This document shows, one piece after another, positions 23,301 to 34,038 of a DNA stretch of 64,000 nucleotides (within the stretch, counting starts at the first letter, position 1; each line of letters starts with the position of its first letter). The DNA lies in the NCBI GenBank assembly GCA_024138025.1, contig JAMXBD010001583.1:124001-188000 (forward strand). The letters are read 5' to 3'. The position numbers and the translations under genes are program-made. Under the pieces are notes generated by a model that was not told the origin of the DNA, did no database searches, and worked only from the letters and a program-made list of their open reading frames with translations. This stretch comes from Combretum micranthum. Its lineage: Eukaryota; Streptophyta; Magnoliopsida; Myrtales; Combretaceae.

Positions 23301-24127
23301 GACTGCTATGAGTAAATCTTTCTCCATGAAAGATTGGCCACATACTGGGAATGAAGATCATTAAAGATAGGAAGAGCCAGAAGTTGTGGTTGTCACATGA
23401 GAGGTATATTGAGAAGGTGCTAGAGAGATTCTACATAAGCAAGGCAAAACCTGTTTGCTCTCCACTTGCTGGACATTTCAAACTGAGTTCACTTCAGTGT
23501 CCTAAAATTGAGGCAGACAAAGAAGAGATGAAAAGGGCACCATAAGCTTCAGCTGTGGGGAGTCTAATGTATGCTATGGTATGCACTAGACCTGATATTG
23601 CTCGTGCTGTTGGTGTTGTGAGCCGGTATCTCTCAAATCCAGGAAAGGAGCACTAGTCTGCAGTGAAGTGGATTCTCAGATATCTTAGAGGCACTTCCAG
23701 GTTTTGTCTACAGTTTGGTGGTAGCAGTAAGCCTGTGTTAGAGGGTTTTTCAGATGCTGATATGGCAGGAGATTTGGATTCCAGGAAGTCTACTTCAGTT
23801 TATCTTATTACTTTTGCAGGGGGAGCAGTGTCCTGGCAGTCGAAGTTTCAAAAATGTATTGCACTTTCCACCGCTGAGGCAGACTATGTTATTGTGACAG
23901 AAGCCTGCAAGGAAGTCTTGTGGATGAAGAAGTTCTTAGAAGAACTGGGTCAAAAGCAGGAAGACTTAAAACTATATTGCTACATTCAGAGTGCTACCCA
24001 TCTCAGTAAGAATCCTATGTTTCATTCCAGATCGAAACATATTGATGTGAGGTATCACTCGATTAGAGATGTGATAAAGTCCAAGCAGTTGAAGCTTGAG
24101 AAGATCCATACTAATGATAATGCATAA
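20301..24127 (+). pseudogene. Copia gag-pol polyprotein, degenerate
   Basis: gag starts at ATG 20,301 (LNLSNYSIWKSMMEDLL). An in-frame TAA at 20,688-20,690 splits gag. The zinc knuckle CFYCDKPGHFKKDY has lost its last cysteine. The protease reads DSSAS for DSGAS. The pre-integrase block is LWHKRLGHMSEKGLQML. In the integrase core the first catalytic aspartate is replaced (VHTYVC), while DNGGEY and the QNGVIERMNRT helix remain. An in-frame TAG interrupts at 22,128-22,130. In reverse transcriptase the YVDD box reads YIDG (about 23,250), with further stops near 22,880, 23,130 and 23,210. RNase H (GFSDADMAGD, ALSTAEADY, SRSKHIDVRYH) ends at 24,127. Several enzymes therefore carry changed active-site residues as well as stops. 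Confidence 0.92.
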
Positions 24128-24416
24128 GATATGATGACCAAAGCTCTACCAAAAGAGAAGATCACTTGTTGCAGGAAGATTGCAGGAGTGATGAAACTCC
24201 CCATATAAGTTGGAGGGGGAGTTTGTTAGGTATAAATCTAACACATATCGGTCTATATCCAAGGAGATCCTAAATATAGGGTTTATACTTAGATGAAAGG
24301 GTGTGTAATTCAAGAAGATTTGATGATATCGAGTTATACACAGGTTGGATCGACGCCTACATCAATTGCTGAAGCCGTACACATGTCACTCTCTCCATAT
24401 GAGTTGAAGGGGAGTT
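24128..24416 (+). repeat. Copia 3' internal region with two polypurine tract/LTR-start junctions
   Basis: The motif TTGGAGGGGGAGTT|TGTTAGG occurs at about 24,210-24,230. A second version, TTGAAGGGGAGTT|TGTTGGG, occurs at 24,404-24,423, 193 bp later. Only the second is followed by the full LTR. Both are followed by TCTAACA(CA)TAT, so the start of an LTR seems to be present twice. Confidence 0.75.
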
Positions 24417-25315
24417 TGTTGGGTTTGGGTCTAACATATATGGGCCCATAATAAAAAAAAAAAATCTTAGATATATAAAGAGTCTTTTTCATTATTGTCT
24501 TAGAGCAAGGAAAAGAGAAGAGAGAAAAAACATAATATACATACTTCTAAGACTAGAGAGATCTAGAGAGAGGATTTGTTGTGAATCCACCGAGTTGTGG
24601 TGTGATTGAGAGAGCCACTAGTACAAACTAGTGAAGATTGTGTTTGTATTCCTTTATTGTGTTAGTGGAGTTTTTTTCGTGCGGCAGCGGTCTCGTGGTT
24701 TTTGTCACGCCCCAAAGGGTACCCTAAACGTGACAGTCGACCACACCCGATATTTAAACTTAAGTATGATAATCTTAGTCATCCCATAAGTTTACATATC
24801 GAATGTAAGGTGTACTTACACAACTTTTAGATCACACTTTGATTCGAGTAGTCTTAAGAAAGCATACATAGCATTAAGAATATAAATCACAACAAGATAA
24901 ACGTTAAGTTTTACAAAAAACCAAGGGGCATACCCCGCCAAAATAATGGGAGTCTTCATCATCTAGCTCCAATTTACACATATCTGAGTCTACATTAAAG
25001 AGATTTTCCTAGAAGTCCACGTTTATACTAAGTCCCGACTTCCTCAAAAGCTCTTTAATCCAATGTGATAAAACCTGCACAAAGTGTCCTCTCGGAACAA
25101 CCAAAAATAGGGACACTGCAACAAAAACTATTGGGGTATAAGCTAATTGCTTAGTGAGATTCATTTTCCAAATAACATACTCGATCAAGCTAAAATATCT
25201 ATACAAGCAAGTTATAATTAAGCAACCATATGAATGCACAAGCAAATGAGCAAGCAAGCATATGACTTTCCGGTAGTCATATGTGAATGGATTTACGCCC
25301 TCCATTCGGGGTTTG

Positions 25316-25500
25316 GGGTAGTTCATAAGTCATGCAACTACAGTTCCAATGTTGGTCCATAAGACATGCAACCATAGTCCCAATCTTAAGTGGGGTGGTC
25401 CATAAGACATGCAACCACAATTTTAATGTTGGTCCATAAGTCATGCAACCATAGTTTTCATTATTTGAATGGGGTGGTCCATAAGTCATGCAACCCTAGT
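25316..25500. repeat. Tandem motif array inside the solo LTR
   Basis: Five copies of a unit built on GGTCCATAAGTCATGCAACC (variants GACATGC, GTAGTTCATAAG), at alternating spacings of roughly 35-50 bp. It lies near the 3' end of the LTR in its own orientation. The matching part of the copy at 42,590-42,690 holds different short repeats (GAGTAGGAGCC). Confidence 0.85.
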
Positions 25501-27565
25501 CCCCTTCATTAAAGACCCGCTGCCTCCCGATCATACTTTTGTTCCCACCAAAAGCATTCTCGTAATGCAATGTGACTCACTAAATGATATGCATGTACAG
25601 TTTATTTATAGAATCGTAGCAAGTTCATTATGTAATTTAAGAGCGATCATAGAGCATTTCAAACAATCCAAGTCTATACTAACTCATACAATATTATTTT
25701 AACAAGTCTCGTCTCGATATACTTATCATTCATTCAACAGGAAAAGTTCATTTCTCATCAACAATTTTATCTTTACCTAAGTCTAGTGCTACTACAATTA
25801 CAAGCACACTCAATGAGCATAATTACTTAGGAAATGAACTCACTTGTCCATGTAGTGAAATCCCCTAGTCGTAATAGTCCTCGGGGAGTGGTAACCCGTC
25901 CTCCAATTCACCTAAGTACAAAGAATACCCTCAATGAGTATCTCTTATGAAGTTCTATTAAACTTAACAATTTTATTTATTAAGTTCGTCAATTTTCGCC
26001 TAAGTTGAATTCTTAACTTAAAAAGGTCATATCTAACTCATTTTAACTCGGAATTAAGCTTATAATATACCGATTTCTATCTACTTCAAAAGAGCTATCT
26101 ATTTCCAAAGTTAATTCAAACTTTTAAGGTCATTTAAGGGTCGGAAACATACTGTACAGTAGGGTTGCGAAAATCCAAGATTTGAGCCTTTGTGAAAAAT
26201 TGCCATATCTACTCTATTTAACTACTTAGATTAACTTATTTTAGTCCTAAACTTGCAAGAAGACCTTTAAAACAAAATCAAGAGACTACACACTTATTTA
26301 ATCCCAAACATAAAGTTCAAATGAAACTTCTAAAAATCCATTTTCATAAAACCGAAATTTATAAGTTGAAACTCATTGTCTTGTTTTGAGTAATTCCTTT
26401 ACTAAAACTTACTTAGTTCAATGAAAATAATTTTCCTATATTATTTATCATCAAGGCATTTCATTTTCAATATAAAATACTTGTTTTGAGATCTAAAAGG
26501 AGGTTTTCAAAATTGGTCTTCCCTTAGATACGAATTTCCTCTTTGAAGTTTATAATGAAAACAAGACCTAAATTTTGTCTTTTACAAAGCACTTGATTTT
26601 AGAGATACTTTTTAGGAAAACTCATTTAAACTTATGAAAATTCATTCCTTAAGATATCTATACCAAGAGCCCTTTATATTTTTGTCTAAATCTTCATTTT
26701 AAAGTTGAATTATGGGTTCCAAAAATGGGTCTTGGTCTAGATCCGAATTTTCATAAATTTATTTTGAACATATCTCTTGAGAAAATTGATCAAAACTCAT
26801 GAAAAACAACCCAAAAATATTATATCTTAAGAACCCTTCGTTTCTTGAATAAAATCCTCATTTTTGAGTTGGAAAACATGTTTTTTATTTAGATCTTTGT
26901 CTTGATCCGAAAATACAATTTTTATTTTTGAAAATCAACTTTGATTCTTGTAAGATGAAGTCTTGATGATAACATCCGTCAAACCTTCATTTTCTTAACA
27001 AAAACTTCCATTTCAAGACTTGGAAGAGGGTTTTTAAAATGATGCCTTGACAAGTTACGAATTTTACTTTTTTATTCAAACTCAAATCCAAGATCTACTC
27101 AAAATACAACCATGGAAACATAAAAAAAAACTTGGTAGTAGGCCTTAAACTTCTAGATCTATACATAAACATAACTAAAGCTTTGTAAAACTCTAGATCT
27201 ACAAGTTATCACAAAAATAAGAATATAAGCAAGCCTTCAAGATAACAAATATACTAATAACAAAAAGAGATCATCAACAAGAGGAGTGTTTCAATTTCTA
27301 GCATCATCATCCATAGCTTTTTAAGCTTGTGGAATATCCTTTGATGCATGAAACACCCATAATATCATCCTACAACATCCTATGGAAGTTAAAAGGGAAT
27401 GATTACCTCAAATATTTGCAAAAAGTGTGTATGAGTAAGGAAAGAAAATTGTGGCAACTTGTTCTTAAGAAAACAAAGCAAAGAAGAAGAGAAAGGAAAG
27501 GGAAAAGAGAGGGTTTGAGAGTTTTTTGGAAAATGGAATGAAAAGTGAAGAGAGAGAAAAGTAAA

Positions 27566-27577
27566 TGAGTATTTATA
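27566..27577 (-). promoter_or_regulatory. TATA box of the solo LTR
   Basis: Minus strand TATAAATACTCA, in the position matching the TATA box at 40,281 in the inverted copy. Confidence 0.45.
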
Positions 27578-28546
27578 TTAGGTGGATTAGGTTTGTTTGT
27601 ATAATAAAGAAGTTAAAATGAAACAAATTGGGGGGCAAAAATATGGGGATTTGCACCGGCCAATGAAGGGAGTGAGAGGGAGATATATTTGATTTCATTT
27701 GAAATTTGAATTTGTGTAATAAATTGTATTAATTGTAATGATTTGTTAAGAGACAAAATTTCTTGGTAAAGAAAATCAATTGAGTGATTAGGTTGTAAGA
27801 ATAGGGTATGGGTATGTGTGTAGTAGGTTGTACTTGTGAATAGTAATAAATAGTAGATAAGACATCTACTTTACCGGCAGTAACGAAAATACGGGAAAAA
27901 GGCTATAACTGTAATTTTTATAGCTCGAAAAATTATAAAATATATATTTTTTAAATCCTTATAAAATTCCGGTTCTAATGAGTATTCCGGAATATTTTTC
28001 TGAGTTTTTAGTTCCGGGGCTCGCTTTTCCGTAATGAAACTCGAGAAAGCTCGGAATAGAAAATTTTTCGAAATCAAAATTTTGTATGGTTCGAAATATA
28101 CTATAAAACAATAATCCGCATTAATTTATCTTATAGAGGTTCTTTTATATAGAAATCTAAGAAAAGCCAGAATTAGGGTTCCTAGGTTACTTGTACTAAT
28201 CCTATTTAAGGTTTTGATTTCCGATTTACGGAGCTTACTCAGTTACTAAGAAAACCGGGGTTTACAGTTTTTCCCTACATTGGGGTTTTTCACGTTGATT
28301 CTTGGTGTTTATCGTCTATTTGATTTTATTGTATTTGTTAATCAATTAGACAAGAAGAAAAAGAGCGATCTTTTCTTAATAAAGCGGTAAATGAGCGATC
28401 TTTCCTTGAACAAAGTGGTAAAAGAGCGATCTTTTCCTAACAGAACCGATACAAATATGATAGTAATAAAAAATCGATAGTTTTATTCGTAAACTGAATT
28501 GATACCGAATCGATACATATCTAATACCCGACTATCCAAACTAGCC

Positions 28547-28778
28547 ATTGTGGTGGCAATGGTTCAAAATTATGTACCGCTGAGGACTTACCATTATTTA
28601 AATTGGTGGAACTAGGAATTGGCTTAGCTTTCTGAGCTCCAGCATTGAAAAGCAATTCCTTAACCTCCATGGCCTTTAAATCTTTTGGTGCATAATCCAT
28701 GATGTCTAAAGCCGTCAAGTTGCTTGCATTCGCTGAATTCACTTCTATTCTAGTTCTTTCGAGCAGGAACTTGACAGT
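28547..28778 (-). pseudogene. Ankyrin copy A, ankyrin part of last exon
   Basis: It reads TVKFLLERTRIEVNSANAS, then LTALDIMDYAPKDLKAMEV and ELLFNAGAQ, the final ankyrin repeat and linker. The dinucleotide before the exon (28,779-28,780) is AT on the minus strand where copy B has AG (TTTTCTAG|ACTG), so the acceptor is lost. Sequence related to copy B stops near 28,547, where the MITE end begins. Confidence 0.8.
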
Positions 28779-29115
28779 ATGCAAGAAATAAACGCAAACA
28801 CAAGCTTTTAACTGTGTGATTTTGTGTTGTTATTACTCTAGAATTTAAAGGTATGGAAGTATCACTTTAATTATGTAACTTGGAAGGAGAATTGATGATC
28901 ATTCAAGCATATATGAATGGGCTATTTCATGCATCCAATCATGTATATAAGAGCTTTTCCTTTTTCCATTTTTCAATTACTCTCGTTTATACAATGAAGC
29001 ACTAATTATGCATTTGTAGCATAGTAAATGAAATGACCTATCACAAAAGGAAAATTGCAAAAAAATTTCCAAAAAAAAAAAAGTGAATTAAGTTTAATTA
29101 AGAAGTGTTGATGTT

Positions 29116-29332
29116 GGCCTGTTTGTTTCATCATTCTAATATCATTTTGGTATCGTTTTCAAACTGATGTTTGTTTGTCATAAAACTAATACTAATGAAA
29201 AACTAACAGTTTTACTCATAAATCGACCAAACTAAATCGATACTGAACCAATACTGATATGATACTGATAAGTTACAGATGCTGATTCGATATAAATATG
29301 ATACCGATAAAAATCTGACAATTCAAGGACAG
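29116..29332 (+). mobile_element. MITE, same family as at 19,679
   Basis: It begins GGCCTGTTTGTTTCATCATT and carries AACAGTTTTACTCATAAATC and GATACTGATATGATACTGAT. It ends in the TCTGACAATTCAAGGACAG type of terminus. It sits in an intron of ankyrin copy A. Confidence 0.6.
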
Positions 29333-29544
29333 ATGGCAACATCTTGTCGGTTAATATAATAAATTTAATGTAAAAAATTTATTAAATAAATTTAGAAAAA
29401 TAAAATATAAAAAATATTATTAAAATTACCAGAAAATAAAAAAGAAAGAAAGAAAAAAAGTAACAATGCTACAAACATGGCCACTTCCGGTGGTAGGCGC
29501 AGTAGCCATGGAAAATCATTACTTTACGCAAAAGTTAATCTTAC

Positions 29545-29803
29545 CTGGATTTGCTTATAAGTAGTAGCCAAGTGCAAAATGGTATTTCCTTCGCTATTCT
29601 TGGCATTAACCAAATCCTGGTCTTTGGTCAGCTCTACCATGAGCTTTATGGCTTCAAGATGGTATTGCTTTACTCCTAAATGTAAAATTGAGTCACCATT
29701 GTACTCGATGATCGTAGCAGCTTCCGCTCTTGCATGATGCAATTCCTTGAGAATATCCATCCTACCTTTCATCATGGCTAAATGGAGTGGAGTTCGTCCA
29801 TTT
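29545..29803 (-). pseudogene. Ankyrin copy A, exon 2 (5' end lost)
   Basis: It encodes GRTPLHLAMMKGRMDILKEL, then GDSILHLGVKQYHLEAIKLM and GNTILHLATTYKQIQ, three ankyrin repeats. It ends at the donor CCAG|GTAAGA at 29,545/29,544. Homology with copy B stops near 29,803. Upstream of GRTPLHLA the frame meets a stop, and the acceptor and first about 90 bp of the exon are absent. Confidence 0.85.
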
Positions 29804-29845
29804 TTTTAGACATAGCTCATGTGACAAGAGGATAAGATTAAAATA

Positions 29846-31693
29846 TTATTTCTCTATCCATGGTAGTATTTTTTTTTATTTTTCTTTTCACTTTTCCATC
29901 TCCCTCTTCTCTCCTTCCTTCCTTCTTCTTCTTCTTCTTCTTCATGCCTCCTCCTTCTTCTTCTCAAAAACAAGCGAACCACCACACATTCGGAGCACCG
30001 CTACCCCCAACTCTCTTTCTAGCCTGACGCCCTTGATTCTCTCACACTAATCCCCTTTCACTTTCCATCTCCCTCCTCGGCATCAACCTAAACCTCTACA
30101 TCCAACAATCGGATAACCACCCAACAACTACTATCTCTACGACCCGACTACCCCAATCTCCATCAACATAGACCCACCTTCGTTAACTTCCACCAAGCCC
30201 ATAACCATTAACCTCCATTTAACATCTTCGACCTACCTCCATAGTCGTCATAGATAAAATTGAATAGAAAAGCTCTAGGACACGTGTCTATTAGAGGTAA
30301 ACGATCAAGAATCCTAAAGAAACATAGAAAAGCACCCCAGACTGATACGACAAAGAATACAAAAAACCCTAAAATTCAAATTCAATATGTGCGATTATGA
30401 ATGAAATTAAGGGAAAAGGTTTTGGGAAATGTTAGAGATGGTCAGCCCGAACAAACCTACCCAAGAAAAAGATTCAACATGACCTAATTAGGGAGATCTA
30501 GGGTTCAACTTGAAAAAACCGTCCAAGATAAAATTCACGATTTGGAAAGAAAAAAGCAAAATCGATGCAAAAGACTTATGGAAAAAGATCTAGGACGTTA
30601 AGGTGCATTAGAAGATATAAGATTTGACCCAAAACAACTTTAAAAAGTGAATTCTAGACGTTAGGTCAAAAAGGTCTGACTTTGATTATTTTTATTAAGA
30701 GCGAATAATGATGATTCTTGCATTTTTTTTTATTGTTAATGACGATAGAGGTTGTCAAGATGATCGATTTCCTACCAAATTTATGTTTTTATGTTCAATT
30801 TTATCTTTTTTATGTTTAAGCTTCAATCCAAGCTTGAAAGTCCTTCCAAGGCTACCAAACATGAATCTTGGCTAGAGGGAGAGGATGAAGTCCCTTAGCA
30901 TGTGCAAGGAATGAAAAAAAAAAAAATTGGCAGAAAAAGTAAAAGAAAATAATAAAAAAAATTTAAAAATGCCGATATAGACAAGAAAAAATAATATTTT
31001 AATCGAGTCCACTTGCTACATCAGCGATTTGATAGAAAAATAGACGGAATCCATCTATAGATACTATGAGTGAAAGATTTAAAAAGTTCAATTATTTTTT
31101 TATAGTAGAATTTTTTTAGGTATAATTCTATTAAAAAAAAAGTTCAGTTATCATAGGTGAAATTAACCCTTGGAGCCAAGATAAATTTAATTTCCATGTA
31201 AGAAGTTGCTATATCATTGTTGCGATGTAGAGTCTGATAGGATTGTTTGTTTTTCAATTATATTTCATCTGCATTTATATCTGATCTATATCTGGTTTGT
31301 GCAATATGTTCATAAGTAAATATGCCTATATTTCATCTTGATCCATATCTTGATAAACAATCTGATTCAGGTAGATAACAAACCATTAGCATGCTAACGA
31401 ACCAAATGCACCATCAATCATCAAAGTCAACTAATTTCTTTTTAACTCATGATGACTAAATAAACAATTTTGTAAATGTGAGATATTAATCATATATGAC
31501 AATGATTGATACTAAACAATCATGGTAACGGCCTAGAGTGCTTTACCTTTTAAATTTCAAAAAGTCGACTACTAAATTGGCAATTAAAAAAGATTCATTC
31601 TTATTTCAAAAAAATATAAAAGTTCAAACATACAGTCATGTTTTCTTGAAAGATTATCAAACATTTGGTTTGTATTAAATCATGGCATGTTAC
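29846..31693. other. Intron 1 region of ankyrin copy A with foreign sequence
   Basis: Far longer than the matching intron of copy B (about 540 bp). It starts with a pyrimidine-rich tract including (TTC)n near 29,927-29,944, then a C-rich stretch to about 30,240 and AT-rich DNA. A MITE-like block occupies 31,235-31,390. An insertion of unknown type probably removed the exon 2 start. No gene seen. Confidence 0.45.
31235..31390. mobile_element. Possible diverged MITE
   Basis: It starts with GATTGTTTGTTTTTCAATTA and ends AGATAACAAACC, giving weak inverted ends, with ATCTG/TATC-rich internal sequence like the other copies. Boundaries are uncertain. Confidence 0.35.
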
Positions 31694-32044
31694 CTCTGCT
31701 GATACATCACGTCTAAGGGCCAAAAGTGCCTTAGCAAAGCTCACGTGGCCAAGCATGGCGGCGATGTGAAGCGGAGTTTCGGGAAAAGCGACTAAAGGTC
31801 GGTGGAGGATGAGGCTATCTTCGCGAATCAACTCATTCAATAAGTCAATGCACCGACTTCTGAAGCATCGAAGAGTTTCTTTTCTGAGAATCATCTGTTT
31901 TCTTCCATCCACGGATGATGAAGCAGAGGAAGATTGGGGCATAGATGTCGCACCAATAATTGCGTCAGTCATGTTTGTATGCACTGAAGTTTCTTCTTCT
32001 GTGTTTGTCCTTGTGAGTGGGGTAATTTCAAGCTTTCTTTCCAT
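31694..32044 (-). pseudogene. Ankyrin copy A, exon 1
   Basis: The ATG at 32,042-32,044 opens MERKLEITPLTRTNTEE. An acidic, serine-rich leader follows, then RCIDLLNELIREDSLILH and the ankyrin repeat TPLHIAAMLGHVSFAKALL. It ends with the donor AG|GTAACA at 31,694/31,693. The in-frame ATG at 32,125 is less likely, because copy B also retains the equivalent of MERKLEI as its start. This exon is intact; the defects lie further 3'. Confidence 0.8.
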
Positions 32045-32529
32045 TCTATGTTTATTTCCTATTATAGTAGCCAAAAAAAAAAAAACAACGATTCTATGGT
32101 AATTTTGAGGATTCCACATGGTCATATATGACGGCTCCCCAATAGAGGAAACTGCTATTGCAACGCTTGGAAATGTCCCTTATATTGCTTCAAATGGGAA
32201 TACAAAAGTTTATTGAAAATAGGTCGAAGTGACCAAAGTTTTAGCATTTATGTTATGCGAGATAAAGACAAGTCAAATGCAGTACTTTTAATTTTTGATA
32301 ATTTAGTATCTCATCATTAGATTTTTATAAATTAATACTCATATTTTTAAAGTGTTTGCTATTCAACGTTTTTGTTAAATAATATTCGATAGATACTTAG
32401 CAAAAATTGTCAAAATCTAAGGATGCAATACTAAAATACCAAAAAATTGTAAAAATTTGAAAGTATAGGTACTTGATTTACAATTATTCTATCATTAAAA
32501 TAAATGTTTATCAAGTACTATTTAATTTG
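32045..32529. other. Upstream region of ankyrin copy A
   Basis: AT-rich. This would hold the promoter and 5' UTR, but no TATA box could be assigned with confidence. A direct-repeat-like AT-rich block (about 32,280-32,520) resembles 33,240-33,340. Confidence 0.35.
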
Positions 32530-33240
32530 AAATGACTTGAAACTCTGTCCACCAAGATATTATATGCTTTAGTGAAATACTGATAGTTTTGTCTTTAATG
32601 TAAGTTGCTTCTAAGGAGGTCATCCATTCTGAGAATACTATGTACTAAGTATGTTTAATTTTAGAATTTTAATGAAGTTCTAGCAATTACATTAAAAGGT
32701 GTTTCGATAATTAGAGTTTCATCATCTTAACTTTAGAATTCTAATGAACTTCAAGCCATTACATTAAAAAACGTCTCGATAATTAGAGTTCCATCATCTT
32801 ATCTTGAGGGGTATTGCATACTCTCCCATTTACAAAACCGACATCCTTATCAATCTTCTTTACATAGGTTCAGAACCATACCAAGCAAAGAGGATAGTAG
32901 AGATACTCCATGCAGGCTCAAAAGATATCCATACTTTAAAGCACTTTGCCTTATACTGCACTTAGTTCCTCCATTTTTTGTTGGTGAATTGCTTTCATAC
33001 GACTTGATACTCCGTTCACTGAGGTATTGTTCGCTTTAGTAAAATGTAGCACAATTTTATTTTCGGTGCTAACTGCATTCTAGGAGGTCACCTATCCTAG
33101 AAGAGCTCTATTAAGCACAATTAACTTTAGAGTTCTAATGAATTATAAACAATTACACTAAAAGGCATCTATATTACTAAACTTCCATCATCTTATCATG
33201 AGAGGTATTACATTAATAGAGATATTGAATTACACATACT
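32530..33240 (-). mobile_element. Cassandra-like TRIM relic with 5S rRNA-derived LTRs
   Basis: Two direct repeats about 470 bp apart start GACTTGAAACTCTGTCCACC (about 32,530) and GACTTGATACTCCGTTCACT (about 33,000). Each contains AGGAGGTCA[T/C]CCAT-like sequence (32,617 and 33,087) followed by TTAATTTTAGAATTTTAATG-like sequence. The latter is the reverse complement of the 5S rRNA 3' half (TCCGAAGTTAAGC through GGGTGACCTCCT), degraded. After the first copy comes TTGAGGGGTATTGCATACTC with CGACATCC. Cassandra is the known plant TRIM family with 5S sequence in its LTRs. An extra partial copy (32,730-32,800) suggests a local duplication. Confidence 0.6.
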
Positions 33241-33423
33241 TCTAAAAGATAAGCACTAATTTACTAAAATGTAAATATGAGATACTAAATTGCCAAAAAT
33301 TAAAAGTATAAGCACTTGGCCTGCCATTATCCTATTTTCTACATATACTATATAGATTTTTAAAAATATTTTCTAAAGATATTTTGTATGTCTTGATATT
33401 AGGCATTAAATAGATAGAGTTAG

Positions 33424-34038
33424 AGCTGCAAACAAGCCGAGCTAAGCCAAGCTTTTGAAATCTTGGGCTCGGGTTGTTTAAAAATTATCGAACTCGAGCT
33501 CAAATAGAACTTTTTATTGAACCTAAAATCTAGACTTGAACTCTACTCATTCAGCTAAACGAGCTTTATTTCAAGCTCGAGTTTGGCTCGTTTACTAAAC
33601 AAACTCAAGTTAAGCCGAGTTTTTTATCAAGCTTAACAATCTTTTGTCAAGCCTAAAATTAAAACCCAAACTTGACTCGTTTAAATAGCCCATGTTCTAT
33701 TTTTTTCAAGCCTAAAAATAATATATATGAGTTTCTAAATATATATATTAAGTAGAAATTAGTTTTATTGTTTTAATTATATATTAACATGTCACAAGTA
33801 TAGAACTTATAATCTGATAAGAGCTTATTAACAAGCCTATTTACGAGCTTAAAATGAGCATGTTCATGGGCTCACTTGCGAGCTTGAATCAAAGTTCGAG
33901 CTTAGCTCGTTTGGATTAATGAGCTTTACCTTGAGCTCAAGCTTAACACGTTTACCAATCACGCTCGAGCTAAGCCGAACCGAGCTTAGCTTGAAGCAAG
34001 CCAAGTTCGAATAGCTCGGCTCATTTGTAGGTCTAGAT
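33424..34038. mobile_element. Non-autonomous DNA element with about 20-bp inverted ends
   Basis: The left end AGAGCTGCAAACAAGCCGAG and the right end, reverse-complemented, AGACCTACAAATGAGCCGAG agree at most positions. The interior repeats GAGCT/AAGC motifs. About 615 bp, no coding capacity. A target duplication was not convincing. Confidence 0.6.

Larger units (their letters stand above)
24703..28266 (-). mobile_element. Solo long LTR (3.56 kb), Ty3/gypsy-like, in the copia 3' LTR
   Basis: Termini are TGTCACGCCCC (24,703) and GGGGTTTACA (28,266), flanked by a perfect 5-bp duplication GTTTT (24,698-24,702 and 28,267-28,271). Ends TG...CA, 5-bp duplication and no coding content are those of a solo LTR. 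The minus orientation is chosen because LTRs ending in CGTGACA are typical of plant gypsy elements and because a TATA box (27,566-27,577) lies on that strand. Related copies are at 39,589 and 47,770. Open frames inside (for example 27,329-27,541) are chance. Confidence 0.85.
19745..28442 (+). mobile_element. Ty1/copia retrotransposon with both LTRs and 5-bp target duplication
   Basis: The complete element is flanked by GAACC at 19,740-19,744 and 28,443-28,447. LTRs occupy 19,745-20,221 and 24,417-28,442, the second containing a nested solo LTR. A primer-binding site, TGGTATCAGA, complementary to initiator tRNA-Met, follows the 5' LTR at 20,225-20,234. Purine tracts precede the 3' LTR. Domain order gag-protease-integrase-RT-RNase H is copia type; the lineage may be Tork-like, but this is a guess. 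Coding capacity is destroyed (see the coding entry). Confidence 0.93.
24417..28442 (+). repeat. Copia 3' LTR, interrupted by a solo LTR
   Basis: The LTR halves are 24,417-24,702 and 28,272-28,442, adding up to about 457 bp against 477 bp for the 5' LTR. They match it through the region around GTGGTTTTT and end in CCTAACA. The interruption is the long solo LTR with GTTTT duplications. Confidence 0.9.
19679..28546. mobile_element. MITE (hAT/Tourist-like) in ankyrin copy A, split by copia
   Basis: The left end GGCTTGTTTAGATAGTC (19,679) matches the reverse complement of the right end, GGCTAGTTTGGATAGTC (28,546), at 15 of 17 positions. Removing the copia element and one GAACC leaves about 165 bp. 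It resembles the repeats at 29,116, 34,723, 46,765 and 56,331, all with stretches like AATCGATAGTTTTA and GATACAAATATGATA. The target duplication of the MITE itself is not clear. Confidence 0.7.
19080..32044 (-). pseudogene. Ankyrin-repeat/PGG membrane protein gene, copy A, split by insertions
   Basis: This is the overall extent of one gene of the plant ACD6/ITN1-like group (N-terminal ankyrin repeats, C-terminal PGG domain with membrane helices). In order on the minus strand: exon 1 (31,694-32,044), exon 2 (29,545-29,803, 5' end lost), last-exon ankyrin part (28,547-28,778), then the PGG part (19,256-19,678). Copy B (43,670-45,755) shows that the two last pieces were once one exon. Between them lie a MITE, a copia element and a solo LTR. 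Further damage: stop in the PGG motif, deletion of a membrane segment, lost splice acceptor, lost exon 2 start. It cannot be functional. Confidence 0.85.

Noticed and set aside
27329..27541. Lys/Arg-rich open frame
   Set aside because: Inside the solo LTR, purine-rich DNA, complementary to the LTR leader.
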